Positions 1 to 8,673 of a stretch of DNA of 64,000 nucleotides are shown here, in pieces (position 1 is the first letter of the stretch; the number at the start of each line of letters is the position of its first letter). The notes beneath the pieces were generated by a model that did no database searches, had not been told where the DNA came from, and saw nothing but the letters and a program-made list of their open reading frames with translations. This DNA comes from Pseudoalteromonas sp. GTDB taxonomy: Bacteria > Pseudomonadota > Gammaproteobacteria > Enterobacterales > Alteromonadaceae. A program made the position numbers and the translations under genes. Where the stretch lies: NCBI RefSeq assembly GCF_018402495.1, contig NZ_JAGYIU010000002.1, positions 834,984 through 898,983 on the forward strand, read 5' to 3'.

Positions 1-2
1 AG

Positions 3-1415
3 CTTACAGCTCACTTAAATTCAGAGCTGAACCTGCACTATATTGATATTAATAACGGTTACGATGCATTTACCCTTGATAATTCTCGCAACAGTATTGC
101 TGATGAACCAGGTGAAGATAACCAACAAAGCTATGCTATAGGCCTTAAAAACACCTATACCGGTTTTGACGCGTTTGATGTGAGCTTAAACCTTTCAGCC
201 ATTGATACTGAGCTTTTTTATAGTTTTGATGAAGACTGGGTGTGTAACGATGCAACTAAGCCGCAATTATGCGCCGCCGGTTTACACCCAGATGGTTATA
301 GCTCAACAGATATTTATAGCCGCGATCGTGATGATCAAGCCCTCGATCTGCAGTTTACTGGTAAAGCAGGTAACTGGGTGGCGGGTATTTACTATCAAAA
401 CCGAGATGTAGATTTAGCGCGCCAATATACGTGGCTAGCAAACCTATTTGCTTCAACTTACGAAACCAAAAATATCGCAGCTTATGGTCAACTAGCAACG
501 GAAATTGGTCCAAAAACTACACTTATTACTGGTTTACGTGTTGAGCAATACCAAGGTGATTACACCGACAGTAACGGCTTTATTGAAGAGACTGATGACG
601 TAATGGTTGGCGCTAAATTAGCACTTGAATACCAAGTTATTGACCGCACCATGATTTACACCAGTATTACCCGCGGTTACAAAGCCGGTGGGATTAATTC
701 TGAAGCGTTGGCAAAAGCAAAAGATGAAGGGTTAAGTTTAGATGCTGATTTTTTCAAACAGCATACTAGCTTTGATCCAGAGTACTTATGGAGTGGTGAG
801 TTTGGTGTTAAAGGCAGCTCATTGGATAATAAGTTTACACTGCGTTTAGCTGCATTTTATATGCACCGTGACAATATTCAATTAAAGTCGTGGCAAGTAT
901 CAGACCAACAATTTACCGGTTATGTCGCCAATGCCAGCTCTGGCAGTAACTATGGCCTTGAAATTGAAGGCAGCTATCAACTAACACCAAACTTATTTAT
1001 TACCGGAAGTGCCGGATACTTAGACACTAAAATTAATGACTTTGTTACTAAATCTGGTTTAAATCAAGACGGTCGTGAGCAAGCACAATCCCCTAAGTAT
1101 CAATATGCGTTTAGTGCACGCTATAACTTAACCAATGCGTTGTACGCGATGGTGGGTGTTGAAGGTAAAGATGATTATTACTTCTCCGATAGCCATAATG
1201 CACAAGCTCCAAACACAAACTTAGTGAATGTAAGCCTTGGTTACGAAGCCGATATGTGGGCTGTACGCGCATGGGCACGTAATGTGTTTGATGAAACCGT
1301 TCCAACTCGCGGTTTTGAATTTGGCAACAACCCGTTAGATGGTTACGCAACCCAAACTTACACACAATTAGGCGAGCCTCGCGTAGCCGGTGTTACGTTT
1401 ACGCTTAATTTGTAA
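3..1415 (+). CDS. TonB-dependent outer-membrane receptor, C-terminal part (5' truncated by window edge)
   Basis: This is the C-terminal part of a TonB-dependent receptor, an outer-membrane beta-barrel that imports iron-siderophore complexes or other large nutrients using the TonB-ExbBD proton motive force. The frame is open from the first bases of the window, so the start, signal peptide, TonB box and plug domain lie outside; the GTG at 180 is internal. About 470 residues are visible, made of alternating aromatic beta strands, with the typical stretch DRTMIYTSITRGYKAGG and the C-terminal end RVAGVTFTLNL. The ligand cannot be told from this part; the layout is that of the broad 'iron complex receptor' group. 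It converges on epmA, with a terminator hairpin between them. Confidence 0.9.
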   Translation, partial: LTAHLNSELNLHYIDINNGYDAFTLDNSRNSIADEPGEDNQQSYAIGLKNTYTGFDAFDVSLNLSAIDTELFYSFDEDWVCNDATKPQLCAAGLHPDGYSSTDIYSRDRDDQALDLQFTGKAGNWVAGIYYQNRDVDLARQYTWLANLFASTYETKNIAAYGQLATEIGPKTTLITGLRVEQYQGDYTDSNGFIEETDDVMVGAKLALEYQVIDRTMIYTSITRGYKAGGINSEALAKAKDEGLSLDADFFKQHTSFDPEYLWSGEFGVKGSSLDNKFTLRLAAFYMHRDNIQLKSWQVSDQQFTGYVANASSGSNYGLEIEGSYQLTPNLFITGSAGYLDTKINDFVTKSGLNQDGREQAQSPKYQYAFSARYNLTNALYAMVGVEGKDDYYFSDSHNAQAPNTNLVNVSLGYEADMWAVRAWARNVFDETVPTRGFEFGNNPLDGYATQTYTQLGEPRVAGVTFTLNL

Positions 1416-1423
1416 TACTGCGA

Positions 1424-1434
1424 CCAGTTGTCAG
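1424..1434 (+). repeat. Short heptamer-like repeat element (CAGTTGT/CAGTTCG)
   Basis: Just after the receptor stop, CCAGTTGTCAG reads as two imperfect heptamers. The same 11 bases occur directly after the fbp stop at 13140-13150. Degenerate heptamers in the opposite orientation (on the minus strand TCAGCTA, TCAGATT) lie beyond the hairpin at about 1484-1512. Confidence 0.4.
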
Positions 1435-1445
1435 TTCGAGAATAA

Positions 1446-1478
1446 AAAACACCGCGTTTAATGCAAACGTGGTGTTTT
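1446..1478 (+). terminator. Rho-independent terminator between the receptor gene and epmA
   Basis: Inverted repeat AAAACACCGCGTTT / AAACGTGGTGTTTT with a 5-base loop. It is flanked by A-rich sequence on one side and T-rich sequence on the other, so it may serve both convergent genes. Confidence 0.8.
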
Positions 1479-1516
1479 CTAATCTGATAGCTGACCGCTT
1501 AAAGCTATTAGCTGCT

Positions 1517-2491
1517 TTAAGCCCTTGCCACATCAAACGCGATCACCTCTTTTATTTTTTGCTTGTTGGTTGCCAACATAACCAATCTATCAATCCCTAA
1601 AGCCACACCCGCACATTGTGGTAAACCATGCTCAAGAGCGGCAATTAAACGCGTATCCATAGGCACTTGTTTTAAGCCACTGGCAGCGCGGTAGGCGTTA
1701 TCTTGGTGAAAACGTTTAGCTTGCTCTTGCGCATTAGTAAGCTCATTAAAGCCGTTTGCCAGCTCCATATTTTTATAATAAAGCTCAAAGCGCCCTGCAA
1801 CTCGCTGATCGTGCTCACAGATTTGTGCAAGTGCCGCTTGCGATGCGGGAAAGTGATACACAAAACATGGCTTATCTTGGCCAATCATAGGCTCTACTTT
1901 CATACAAAATAACAATTGCAGCAAGGTGTCTTTGTGAGTCTCGTGTTTAGCGATATCAGCAAACCCGTGCTCGCAGGCAAGTTGTTGTAGTTGTTCAACA
2001 GATGCGATTAGCGGATCGAGTCCTAACACCTTCTTAAATGCGTCTTGATAAGTAACACGTGTTGCAGGCTCTACAGTTAAAACGAGCTGCATGAGCTCAT
2101 CTATTTCGTCCATTAGCGCAAACTCGTCAAAACCTGGACGATACCATTCAAGCATTGTAAATTCAGGATTGTGATGACTGCCCGCTTCTTCATTTCTGAA
2201 TGCCTTGCAAAGCTGGAAAATAGCGCCTGAGCCGGCCGCTAACAAGCGTTTCATCGCAAACTCTGGTGATGTTTGTAAAAACAGTGGCAGCCCCCCAGCG
2301 TGGCCTGGGCCCACAAATGTAGTATTAAAGCTGGCCAAATGCACATCGGTTACACTGGCAGCACTCAAACTTGGTGTTTCGACTTCCATTACATTACGAG
2401 CATAAAAGAATTCACGAATGCTGCGCATAATCGCTGCTCGTTGCTTGAGTGTATCTATGCTGGCACTCGGCGCCCAAAGATCTGCTGACAT
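1517..2491 (-). CDS. epmA: EF-P--(R)-beta-lysine ligase EpmA (PoxA/YjeA/GenX)
   Basis: EpmA is a cytosolic class II lysyl-tRNA-synthetase paralogue that ligates (R)-beta-lysine to a conserved lysine of elongation factor P. The 324 residues match the family length and cover only the catalytic core, with no anticodon-binding domain. Motif 2 is visible as [20 protein letters not shown] and motif 3 as [12 protein letters not shown] near the C-terminus. The ATG at 2491 has a GGAG ribosome binding site 5 bases upstream. The gene lies directly downstream of efp, its substrate, but an intrinsic terminator sits immediately before its ribosome binding site, so expression probably depends on readthrough. 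EpmB, which makes beta-lysine, is encoded divergently from efp. Confidence 0.95.
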   Translation of the reverse strand: MSADLWAPSASIDTLKQRAAIMRSIREFFYARNVMEVETPSLSAASVTDVHLASFNTTFVGPGHAGGLPLFLQTSPEFAMKRLLAAGSGAIFQLCKAFRNEEAGSHHNPEFTMLEWYRPGFDEFALMDEIDELMQLVLTVEPATRVTYQDAFKKVLGLDPLIASVEQLQQLACEHGFADIAKHETHKDTLLQLLFCMKVEPMIGQDKPCFVYHFPASQAALAQICEHDQRVAGRFELYYKNMELANGFNELTNAQEQAKRFHQDNAYRAASGLKQVPMDTRLIAALEHGLPQCAGVALGIDRLVMLATNKQKIKEVIAFDVARA

Positions 2492-2500
2492 ATTTTCTCC

Positions 2501-2531
2501 AAAAAAAAAATCCCAGCTTAAGCCGGGATTT
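2501..2531 (-). terminator. Intrinsic terminator of efp abutting the epmA ribosome binding site
   Basis: On the minus strand the sequence forms a stem AAATCCCGGCTTAAGCTGGGATTT followed by a run of ten T. The T-run ends at 2501 and the epmA GGAG is at 2500-2497, so any epmA transcription from the efp promoter must read through this signal. Confidence 0.85.
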
Positions 2532-2553
2532 AATTAATAAGGCGTGTTACTGC

Positions 2554-3120
2554 TTACTTAACACGGCTTACGTATTCACCATTGCGAGTGTCTACTTTAA
2601 TTACTTCGCCAATTTGTACGAATAATGGAACACGTACTACAGCACCTGTGCTCAGCGTTGCTGGTTTACCACCTGTGCCTGCTGTATCACCTTTAAGACC
2701 CGGATCGGTTTCAGTGATCTCAAGCTCAACAAAGTTTGGTGGAGTAACAGCAATTGGGCTGCCGTTCCATAATGTAATAGTACATACATCGTTTTCAACT
2801 AACCATTTGCCAGCATCGCCCAGTGCTTTTTCGTCAGCAGCGATTTGTTCAAATGTTTCGTTGTTCATGAAATGCCAAAATTCACCGTCTGTGTATAGGT
2901 ACGCTAAATCGGTATCCATTACATCAGCACCTTCAACCGATTCACCCGATTTAAAGGTTTTTTCAAGTACCTTGCCAGAGATAAGCTTACGGATACGAAC
3001 ACGGTTAAACGCTTGGCCTTTACCCGGTTTTACCATTTCATTTTCTAAGATACTGCAAGGCTCGCCGTCCATCATAATTTTTAGGCCGCCCTTGAACTCG
3101 TTGGTGCTATAATTCGCCAT
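2554..3120 (-). CDS. efp: Elongation factor P
   Basis: EF-P binds between the P and E sites of ribosomes stalled at polyproline and stimulates peptide bond formation. The 188 residues match the family: an N-terminal KOW-like domain followed by two OB domains. The modification loop reads VKPGKGQAF, with the target lysine at position 34, as in the Escherichia coli protein that is beta-lysylated by EpmA. The C-terminal segment contains the family signature around [20 protein letters not shown]. The start has an AGAGGA ribosome binding site a few bases upstream. The modification enzymes EpmA (downstream) and EpmB (divergent) are its neighbours, which supports lysine-type modification here. Confidence 0.98.
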   Translation of the reverse strand: MANYSTNEFKGGLKIMMDGEPCSILENEMVKPGKGQAFNRVRIRKLISGKVLEKTFKSGESVEGADVMDTDLAYLYTDGEFWHFMNNETFEQIAADEKALGDAGKWLVENDVCTITLWNGSPIAVTPPNFVELEITETDPGLKGDTAGTGGKPATLSTGAVVRVPLFVQIGEVIKVDTRNGEYVSRVK

Positions 3121-3154
3121 CGTTTCCTCTATTTATATTTTTCGAGTAATCTAC

Positions 3155-4174
3155 GTGCCAATGATACAAAGAAATGAAGCAAATTTGCATAAAAACTGGC
3201 AAAAAGAATTAGCAAATGTAGTTACCTGCCCAAAAGTGTTGTTAGAAATGGTTGGTTTATCGAGCCAAGTCCATGAAAACGACATAAAAGCGCGTAGCTT
3301 GTTCCCTGTTCGTGTGCCATTGCCTTTTATAAAAAAAATTCGTCACGGCGATGCAAATGACCCTTTATTGCTGCAAGTTATGCCCCGCCATCAAGAGTTT
3401 TTAACTAAATCAGGGTTTAATAAAGATCCGTTACTTGAGCAAGATAACAATCAACCGGGTCTGTTACATAAATATAAATCGCGTGTTTTAGTCATGTTTA
3501 AAACCGGTTGTGCAGTAAATTGCCGCTACTGCTTTAGACGCCATTTTCCTTATCAAGAAAACCAACTGAATAAACGTAGCCTTATTGATGCATTGAGTTA
3601 TATAAAATCTGATAAAAATATTAACGAAGTGATTTTAAGTGGTGGCGATCCACTAATGGCCAAAGACGATGCTATTAGCTGGTTTTTAGATGAACTTGAG
3701 CAAATACCACAAATTAAACGCATGCGCATACACAGCCGCTTGCCCGTGGTTATTCCTGCACGTATTACTGAACAATTATGTGAAAGATTAGCAAAGTCAC
3801 CATTAAAAATTATATTCGTTAATCATATTAACCATGCAAACGAAATAGATAATGACTTTAAAAACGCCATGAACATGCTCAAAAAAGCCAATGTGCTGCT
3901 GTTAAATCAGGCGGTTATTTTAAAAGATGTGAACGATACAGTTGATGCGCAAATAAACTTAAGTGAAGCGTTATTTGATGCGGACGTACTGCCTTATTAT
4001 TTACACTTACTGGATAAGGTCGAAGGCGCAAGTCATTTTGATATTGACGAACAACACGCAATAAAAATTCAGGCCGAGCTACTAAAAGCCCTGCCTGGAT
4101 TTTTGGTGCCTAAACTAGTTCGAGAAATAGGAGGTCAAAAAAGTAAAACCCCTATCGACCTCAAATTAGTTTAA
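3155..4174 (+). CDS. epmB: EF-P-linked lysine 2,3-aminomutase EpmB (YjeK)
   Basis: EpmB is a radical SAM, PLP-dependent enzyme that turns (S)-alpha-lysine into (R)-beta-lysine for EF-P modification. The radical SAM cluster motif CAVNCRYC lies at about residues 119-126, followed by the glycine-rich SAM segment EVILSGGDPL. At 339 residues it is the short EpmB type rather than a clostridial catabolic aminomutase. Start choice is between GTG at 3155 and ATG at 3161; neither has a strong ribosome binding site. Only 34 bases separate it from the divergent efp start, so at least one promoter must overlap a coding region. Its stop overlaps the stop of the convergent small gene by 4 bases. Confidence 0.93.
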   Translation: MPMIQRNEANLHKNWQKELANVVTCPKVLLEMVGLSSQVHENDIKARSLFPVRVPLPFIKKIRHGDANDPLLLQVMPRHQEFLTKSGFNKDPLLEQDNNQPGLLHKYKSRVLVMFKTGCAVNCRYCFRRHFPYQENQLNKRSLIDALSYIKSDKNINEVILSGGDPLMAKDDAISWFLDELEQIPQIKRMRIHSRLPVVIPARITEQLCERLAKSPLKIIFVNHINHANEIDNDFKNAMNMLKKANVLLLNQAVILKDVNDTVDAQINLSEALFDADVLPYYLHLLDKVEGASHFDIDEQHAIKIQAELLKALPGFLVPKLVREIGGQKSKTPIDLKLV

Positions 4175-4380
4175 ACATAAACGTTTACATTATTGCCAAG
4201 TGTTGCAGTGACCGACTTAGCCGGTGTTTGCGCACTTGTTGATTGTGCAGCACCTTCAATAAGTGCCAGTGCAGCGGCACCATCAGCTTGCTGTTGCTTT
4301 TTAGATAAAGCAGCAGTTAATACTTCTGCGCCCTGGCCTGCACCAGGCATTGTAGGTAGATTTCCACCTGATATATTCAT
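4171..4380 (-). CDS. Small YjfB-like protein (putative motility-associated family), 69 aa
   Basis: This is a 69-residue, Ala- and Gly-rich protein with a predicted central helix (GQGAEVLTAALSKKQQQADGAA) and the C-terminal motif LGNNVNVY. That pattern resembles small YjfB-type proteins, labelled 'putative motility protein', whose members end in similar LGxNxx motifs; the assignment is from memory and moderate. There is no signal peptide, membrane segment or catalytic motif. The stop overlaps the epmB stop head-on (TTAA shared), with no terminator between them. The function is unknown. Confidence 0.55.
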   Translation of the reverse strand: MNISGGNLPTMPGAGQGAEVLTAALSKKQQQADGAAALALIEGAAQSTSAQTPAKSVTATLGNNVNVYV

Positions 4381-4496
4381 AACTCACACCTGACTTTTAA
4401 CTGTAATACACGTATTATAGTCGCTGAATTGGTAAATTACTTTACCAACCCACTTAAGTATTTATCGGCAACATTGCACTAAGCTTTAGGAAAACC

Positions 4497-4787
4497 ATGG
4501 ATTCTATCATTGAACAACTCAACGCCAACTTAAAAATTGTTTACCGTCAGGCACTTGACGCTGACAAAAAACTCGATGAGTTACAACAGCAAGGTCACGG
4601 AAAATTTAAAGCCTTATTTGCCGAGGACGCTGGATTTAGTTTTGAAGCTAAACGTTTTAAGCCTTACGTGTTAGACGTTGCCGCTGATGTAGAAAGCTTA
4701 TCGAGCGAAGGCTTTGATGAAGAAAAACTAAAACAAGCGGTTATTAAACTACAAAATTTACTAACGCTGTTGGCGACCTTTAAATAA
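4497..4787 (+). CDS. Small helical hypothetical protein, 96 aa
   Basis: The product is unrecognised. It is 96 residues long, charged and probably almost entirely alpha-helical, with leucine-spaced segments at both ends (IIEQLNANLKIVYRQALDADKKLDELQ and KLKQAVIKLQNLLTLLATFK), which suggests a small helical bundle or coiled coil. It has no signal peptide or membrane segment, so it is probably cytosolic. A good ribosome binding site (AGGA) precedes the ATG. It has its own terminator and stands alone between a minus-strand small gene and the convergent DUF3016 gene. Confidence 0.7.
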   Translation: MDSIIEQLNANLKIVYRQALDADKKLDELQQQGHGKFKALFAEDAGFSFEAKRFKPYVLDVAADVESLSSEGFDEEKLKQAVIKLQNLLTLLATFK

Positions 4788-4804
4788 AAATTAGCGACTT
4801 ACTT

Positions 4805-4834
4805 GCAAAGCGTCTACCAAAGTAGATGCTTTGC
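4805..4834. terminator. Terminator between two convergent genes
   Basis: The 13-bp arms GCAAAGCGTCTAC / GTAGATGCTTTGC (one G.T pair) enclose a 4-base loop, CAAA. The hairpin lies 18 bases after the stop of the small helical protein and just before the stop of the DUF3016 gene, so it may work in both directions. Confidence 0.75.
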
Positions 4835-4840
4835 ATTATT

Positions 4841-5329
4841 CTAAATACGCGGTAAAATTTGCTCACCAAACCATTCAGTTAATAAGCGTTTTTCATAGTA
4901 AAATGCCTCATCGCGACCCATTTTAATTTTATCCATGAAGCTCATATCTTTGAGTTTTACATCAGTTGCTTCATTAATTATATTCCCTTTGTCATCTTTT
5001 AATTCATAGTTAAATTCAATCCGTGGAAAGTGAATGGGTTTAACCACCCGAATTTCGTTAACTCCACCAAAGCGCACATCACCTGCTAAATCAATATCTG
5101 TTACTTCAATACTAAGCGTATAGTCTTTTGGTAGCTGCTCGGCAAGTTTTGCCATGTGCTTTTCAATACTATTAGCAATATGCTTATGGTATGAGCCTTT
5201 AGTTTGATTTGATGGGCGTACATCGCGATAATCATTAAAGTCATGCCATTTAACTTGTGCCTCGCCCGCGCAAACAACACTCGGTAGTGCAATAAATAGT
5301 AGCATTGCTATTTTTTTAATTGAGTTCAT
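4841..5329 (-). CDS. DUF3016 family periplasmic protein
   Basis: This protein of about 162 residues has an N-terminal signal peptide (MNSIKKIAMLLFIALPSVVCA), so it is exported, probably to the periplasm. The mature part matches the DUF3016 family in its features: an opening EAQVKWHDFNDYRDVR, a central segment LSIEVTDIDLAGDVRFGG and a C-terminal LLTEWFGEQILP. The family has no known function. I start at the ATG at 5329 because GGAG lies 7 bases upstream; the TTG at 5341 would put that site inside the gene. It appears to be a single-gene unit upstream of and divergent from galE. Confidence 0.85.
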   Translation of the reverse strand: MNSIKKIAMLLFIALPSVVCAGEAQVKWHDFNDYRDVRPSNQTKGSYHKHIANSIEKHMAKLAEQLPKDYTLSIEVTDIDLAGDVRFGGVNEIRVVKPIHFPRIEFNYELKDDKGNIINEATDVKLKDMSFMDKIKMGRDEAFYYEKRLLTEWFGEQILPRI

Positions 5330-5580
5330 ACGTTTCTCCAACGAGTATGCTGATCATTATAATCAACTAAATATTTTACAAATTGCTATACCTTACTTTA
5401 GCAATTACATATGAACTATAACTTAATCTTCACGCTAAGGTGTTATTAAAACTGCACAAAATGTAATCAAAAGTACAGCTTGCGATGTTACGATTGCAAA
5501 ACAAATAAAATAACACATGTAAAATCTCATTATTTATGGTGAAATTAGCGTAATTGAACAGAGGTTTCCAAGGAGTATTC

Positions 5581-6597
5581 ATGGCAATTTTAGTAACCGG
5601 TGGCGCAGGCTACATTGGCTCACACACCGTTTTAGAACTTTTACAGCAAGGCAGCGACGTTATCGTTATCGATAACTTGAGTAACTCCTCTGAAGAGTCA
5701 CTTAAGAGAGTAAAAGAAATTACTGGTAAAGCAATTATTTTTTATCAAGGTGATATTTTAGATAAATCCTTTTTAAACTCAGTATTTGCAAAACATACCA
5801 TCGATAGTGTAATTCATTTTGCTGGCCTAAAAGCCGTGGGAGAATCGGTCGTAAAACCCATTGAGTATTATCAAAATAATGTACAAGGTACACTAACACT
5901 AGTTGATGCTATGCGTGATGCGGGTGTATTCAAACTGGTATTTAGCTCTTCAGCTACCGTATACGGCGACCCAGCAAGCTTACCAATACGCGAAGACTTC
6001 CCCGTTGGCGGTACAACCAACCCATATGGCACGTCTAAACTCATGGTTGAAATGATGCTACAAGATATCGCTAAATCAGATGAGCGCTTTGCGTTTGCTA
6101 TTTTGCGCTACTTTAACCCTGTCGGTGCACATGAGTCAGGCTTAATTGGTGAAGATCCTAATGGCATCCCTAATAATTTACTGCCTTTCATTTCACAAGT
6201 TGCGGTTGGCAAATTAAAGCAACTTGCTGTATTTGGTGACGATTATGATACGGTTGATGGGACTGGCGTTCGTGATTACATTCACGTTGTAGATTTAGCC
6301 CTAGGGCATTTAAAAGCACTTGATAAAATAGCCGCAGAAACCGGTGCGCTTGTTTATAACCTTGGTACAGGTAACGGCTATTCAGTATTACAAATGGTCA
6401 ACGCGTTTATTAAGGCTAGCGATCAAGCTATCCCGTATGCGGTGTCACCTCGTCGCCCAGGTGATATTGCAGCTTGTTATGCCGCACCAGAAAAAGCGCT
6501 TAATGAATTAGGCTGGCAAGCTGAGCGTGGCATTGATGTCATGATGCAAGATACTTGGCGCTGGCAATCAAATAATCCAAATGGATACAGTAAATAA
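5581..6597 (+). CDS. galE: UDP-glucose 4-epimerase
   Basis: GalE is a cytosolic, NAD-dependent short-chain dehydrogenase-type enzyme that interconverts UDP-glucose and UDP-galactose, feeding galactose metabolism and surface polysaccharide synthesis. The Rossmann motif GGAGYIGSH is at the N-terminus, the catalytic Ser is in [10 protein letters not shown] and the YxxxK pair is in YGTSKLM. The length of 338 residues equals that of the E. coli enzyme. The ATG at 5581 is preceded by AAGGAG at 5570-5575; an upstream in-frame start at 5554 would add residues without homology. There is no Leloir pathway neighbour, so a role in glycan synthesis is as likely as galactose use. A strong terminator follows. 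Confidence 0.97.
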   Translation: MAILVTGGAGYIGSHTVLELLQQGSDVIVIDNLSNSSEESLKRVKEITGKAIIFYQGDILDKSFLNSVFAKHTIDSVIHFAGLKAVGESVVKPIEYYQNNVQGTLTLVDAMRDAGVFKLVFSSSATVYGDPASLPIREDFPVGGTTNPYGTSKLMVEMMLQDIAKSDERFAFAILRYFNPVGAHESGLIGEDPNGIPNNLLPFISQVAVGKLKQLAVFGDDYDTVDGTGVRDYIHVVDLALGHLKALDKIAAETGALVYNLGTGNGYSVLQMVNAFIKASDQAIPYAVSPRRPGDIAACYAAPEKALNELGWQAERGIDVMMQDTWRWQSNNPNGYSK

Positions 6598-6598
6598 A

Positions 6599-6625
6599 GG
6601 TTTTAGGTTTTAGGTTTTAGGTTAG
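6599..6625 (+). repeat. Tandem heptamer GGTTTTA x3 plus partial copy
   Basis: Three perfect copies of GGTTTTA (6599-6619) and a partial copy GGTTA follow the galE stop directly. The last copies form the left arm of the galE terminator, so the array could allow several hairpin registers. Confidence 0.85.
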
Positions 6626-6656
6626 TTTGAGCCTAAAACCTAACATCTCTTTTTTA
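6610..6656 (+). terminator. galE terminator built from heptamer repeats
   Basis: A 12-bp perfect stem, TTAGGTTTTAGG at 6610-6621 with CCTAAAACCTAA at 6632-6643, has a 10-base loop and is followed by CATCTCTTTTTT. It lies between galE and the convergent zapE. Confidence 0.85.
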
Positions 6657-6659
6657 CCC

Positions 6660-7769
6660 CTACCAATTTTGCATTTCTACAATCCGTGACTGGGTTCGCG
6701 CATATTCAAAACTTAACTTTTTACCTTGGTATAACTCGTTTATGTCGGCCTGGGCATTAATTACCAGTAACTTGTGGCAATCGTAAAACTCATCGACTAA
6801 GGCAATAAAACGCCGCGCTTCATCATCGAGCGTATGCTCATCCAATTGCTGCTTTTCTCGCTGATAGCTATCTTCTATACCATGCACAATAACCTTACCG
6901 GTTGCTTCTTTGCCCATTATTGGCACGTTAGCGATGTAAACCACCGAAAATTGTTCCGCTAAAAACATGTAATCATTAGCGCTGCGAGGACCTGAGCACA
7001 ATGCCATAAAATCAATCAGCAGTGCATCGTTAGCTTTTAATAAATAGGGAAGTGCTCGGCCATGCACAATTATTGTATTATCACGCGTTGCTTGAGGGTA
7101 TGCGGATAAAAACCCAGCCTCAAACTCCGTGTGGGGCAAGTTAATAAAATAATGACGACTGCTTCTACCGTACCTGAAGCGATGGTCTTCCTCCCCCGCT
7201 ACGTTAATTACATGGCAATGAGCATTTATTAAATCGATAGTTGGTAAAAATCGCGCGCGTTGCAAACCGTTATAATAAAGTTGCTCAGGTTTTGCGTTAG
7301 AGGTTGCGACTAGTACCACGCCTTGTTGAAACAAAGCGTTAAATAACCGAGCCAAGATCATGGCATCACCAATATCACTCACAAAAAACTCATCAAAGCA
7401 CAGTATCTTTATCTCTTTGGCCCACTGTTTAGCTATTATTTGTAGCGGATTTTTATCCCCTTGTAACTTGGCCAATTGAGCATGAATTTTTTCAATAAAG
7501 TGATGAAAATGCAGGCGCTGCTTTTTTTCTGTGGGTAAGTTTTTATAAAATAAATCCATCAGCATAGATTTACCTCGGCCAACGGGACCGTATAAATATA
7601 CCCCTTTGATTAACGGTGCTTTTTGCCACCAGCTTGTTGGCTGATTTAATTGCTCACTCAAAGACTGTAACGCACTCACGGCTTGGTGCTGCGCCACATC
7701 AAAATCAAGCTCTCCTGATGAAACTTTGCGGTGGTACAGGCTTAAAATTTCTGTGTTGGGCTCTGTCAT
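6660..7769 (-). CDS. zapE: Cell division protein ZapE (AFG1-family ATPase)
   Basis: ZapE is a cytosolic AAA-like ATPase related to mitochondrial Afg1/Lace1; in E. coli it joins the Z-ring late and destabilises FtsZ polymers in an ATP-dependent way. At 369 residues it matches the family. The Walker A motif is GPVGRGKSML near residue 60 and Walker B is ILCFDEFFVSDIGDA. The family segments RARFLPTIDLI and the C-terminal DELYQ-like end are present. It is a single gene, divergent from rsuA and converging on galE. Confidence 0.95.
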   Translation of the reverse strand: MTEPNTEILSLYHRKVSSGELDFDVAQHQAVSALQSLSEQLNQPTSWWQKAPLIKGVYLYGPVGRGKSMLMDLFYKNLPTEKKQRLHFHHFIEKIHAQLAKLQGDKNPLQIIAKQWAKEIKILCFDEFFVSDIGDAMILARLFNALFQQGVVLVATSNAKPEQLYYNGLQRARFLPTIDLINAHCHVINVAGEEDHRFRYGRSSRHYFINLPHTEFEAGFLSAYPQATRDNTIIVHGRALPYLLKANDALLIDFMALCSGPRSANDYMFLAEQFSVVYIANVPIMGKEATGKVIVHGIEDSYQREKQQLDEHTLDDEARRFIALVDEFYDCHKLLVINAQADINELYQGKKLSFEYARTQSRIVEMQNW

Positions 7770-7827
7770 GGTATTTCACTATCCGCTATACTCGCGGCCA
7801 TTGTAGCCGACTAAAAATGTGAACAAC

Positions 7828-8526
7828 ATGAAATTTCCTTGCCGTTTAGATAAATTTATTAGCCATTTAGCAGAGTTACCACGCTCAAAAGCCCGCGCAG
7901 CAATAAAAAGCCAAGCGGCTTGCGTTAATGGCGAGTTGATCACTGCATTCGACTTTCAAGTTACTCAACAAGATGACGTGCTATTTTATGACGAGCCATT
8001 AGTTTTTTTAGGTAAACGCTACTTTATGCTCAATAAGCCGGTAGGTTATGTGTGCGCTAATTCGGATGAGTTACACAAAACCGTATTTGATTTACTTGAT
8101 GAGCCAAATTTGAGCGATTTCCATGTTGCTGGGCGTTTAGACATAAACACGACAGGCCTAGTGCTTATTACTAACGATGGCGATTGGTCACACAAAATTA
8201 CCTCGCCTAAAAAGAATAAATTTAAAACCTATTTGGTTGAAACCCAAGAGCCGATTACCGATGATGCACTGCAGCAATTGCGCGACGGTGTGCAGCTTCA
8301 CAATGAAAAAGATTTAACTCGCCCGGCTATTGCTGAGCGCTTAGGGAATTATGGTTTACGCTTGTCTATTTCTGAGGGTAAGTATCACCAAGTAAAACGT
8401 ATGCTAGCAGCGGTAGATAACAAAGTAGTTGAATTACATCGTGAACAAATTGCGGGTATAAAGCTAGGTGAAGATTTGGCTGCAGGTGAATACCGCCCAC
8501 TAACCGCCGCAGAGATAAAACTGTAA
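7828..8526 (+). CDS. rsuA: 16S rRNA pseudouridine(516) synthase RsuA
   Basis: RsuA isomerises U516 of 16S rRNA to pseudouridine during small-subunit assembly. It has an N-terminal S4-like RNA-binding part (RLDKFISHLAELPRSKAR), the linker YFMLNKPVGYVC, and the catalytic motif GRLDINTTGL with the active Asp near residue 107. The stretches LHNEKDLTRPAI and ISEGKYHQVKRMLAAV match E. coli RsuA closely, which separates it from RluB, RluE and RluF. Either GTG at 7819 or ATG at 7828 could start the gene; the ATG fits the family N-terminus and no clear ribosome binding site decides. It ends next to a heptamer-repeat region. Confidence 0.95.
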   Translation: MKFPCRLDKFISHLAELPRSKARAAIKSQAACVNGELITAFDFQVTQQDDVLFYDEPLVFLGKRYFMLNKPVGYVCANSDELHKTVFDLLDEPNLSDFHVAGRLDINTTGLVLITNDGDWSHKITSPKKNKFKTYLVETQEPITDDALQQLRDGVQLHNEKDLTRPAIAERLGNYGLRLSISEGKYHQVKRMLAAVDNKVVELHREQIAGIKLGEDLAAGEYRPLTAAEIKL

Positions 8527-8540
8527 GGTTGTTTAAGTAC

Positions 8541-8572
8541 TAGGTGTTAGGTGTTAGGTGTTAGGTGGCAGG
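8541..8572 (+). repeat. Tandem heptamer TAGGTGT x3 with degenerate copies
   Basis: TAGGTGT occurs three times (8541-8561), followed by TAGGTGG and CAGG. It starts 14 bases after the rsuA stop. Confidence 0.85.
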
Positions 8573-8640
8573 AAAACATAAAAACTTAAACGCCATGTTT
8601 TATTTCTTACTGACGATTGCCCTTTCCTAGCTTGCTTAAT

Positions 8641-8670
8641 TCCTGTCTGAAACCTGACGCCTAAAATCTG
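8641..8670 (-). repeat. Degenerate heptamer array, opposite orientation
   Basis: On the minus strand this reads CAGATTTTAGGCGTCAGG followed by TTTCAGACAGGA, a degenerate series of units of the same kind. It faces the forward array at 8541-8572 across about 68 bases and ends just before the stop of the DUF2884 gene. Confidence 0.5.
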
Positions 8671-8673
8671 CCC

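Noticed and set aside
2582-3112. Long plus-strand frame antisense to efp
   Set aside because: It mirrors efp, whose protein is fully conserved, and has no recognisable product.
8541-8670. Repeat region after rsuA as a CRISPR-like array
   Set aside because: Units are 7 bases and tandem, without spacers, and no cas genes are present.
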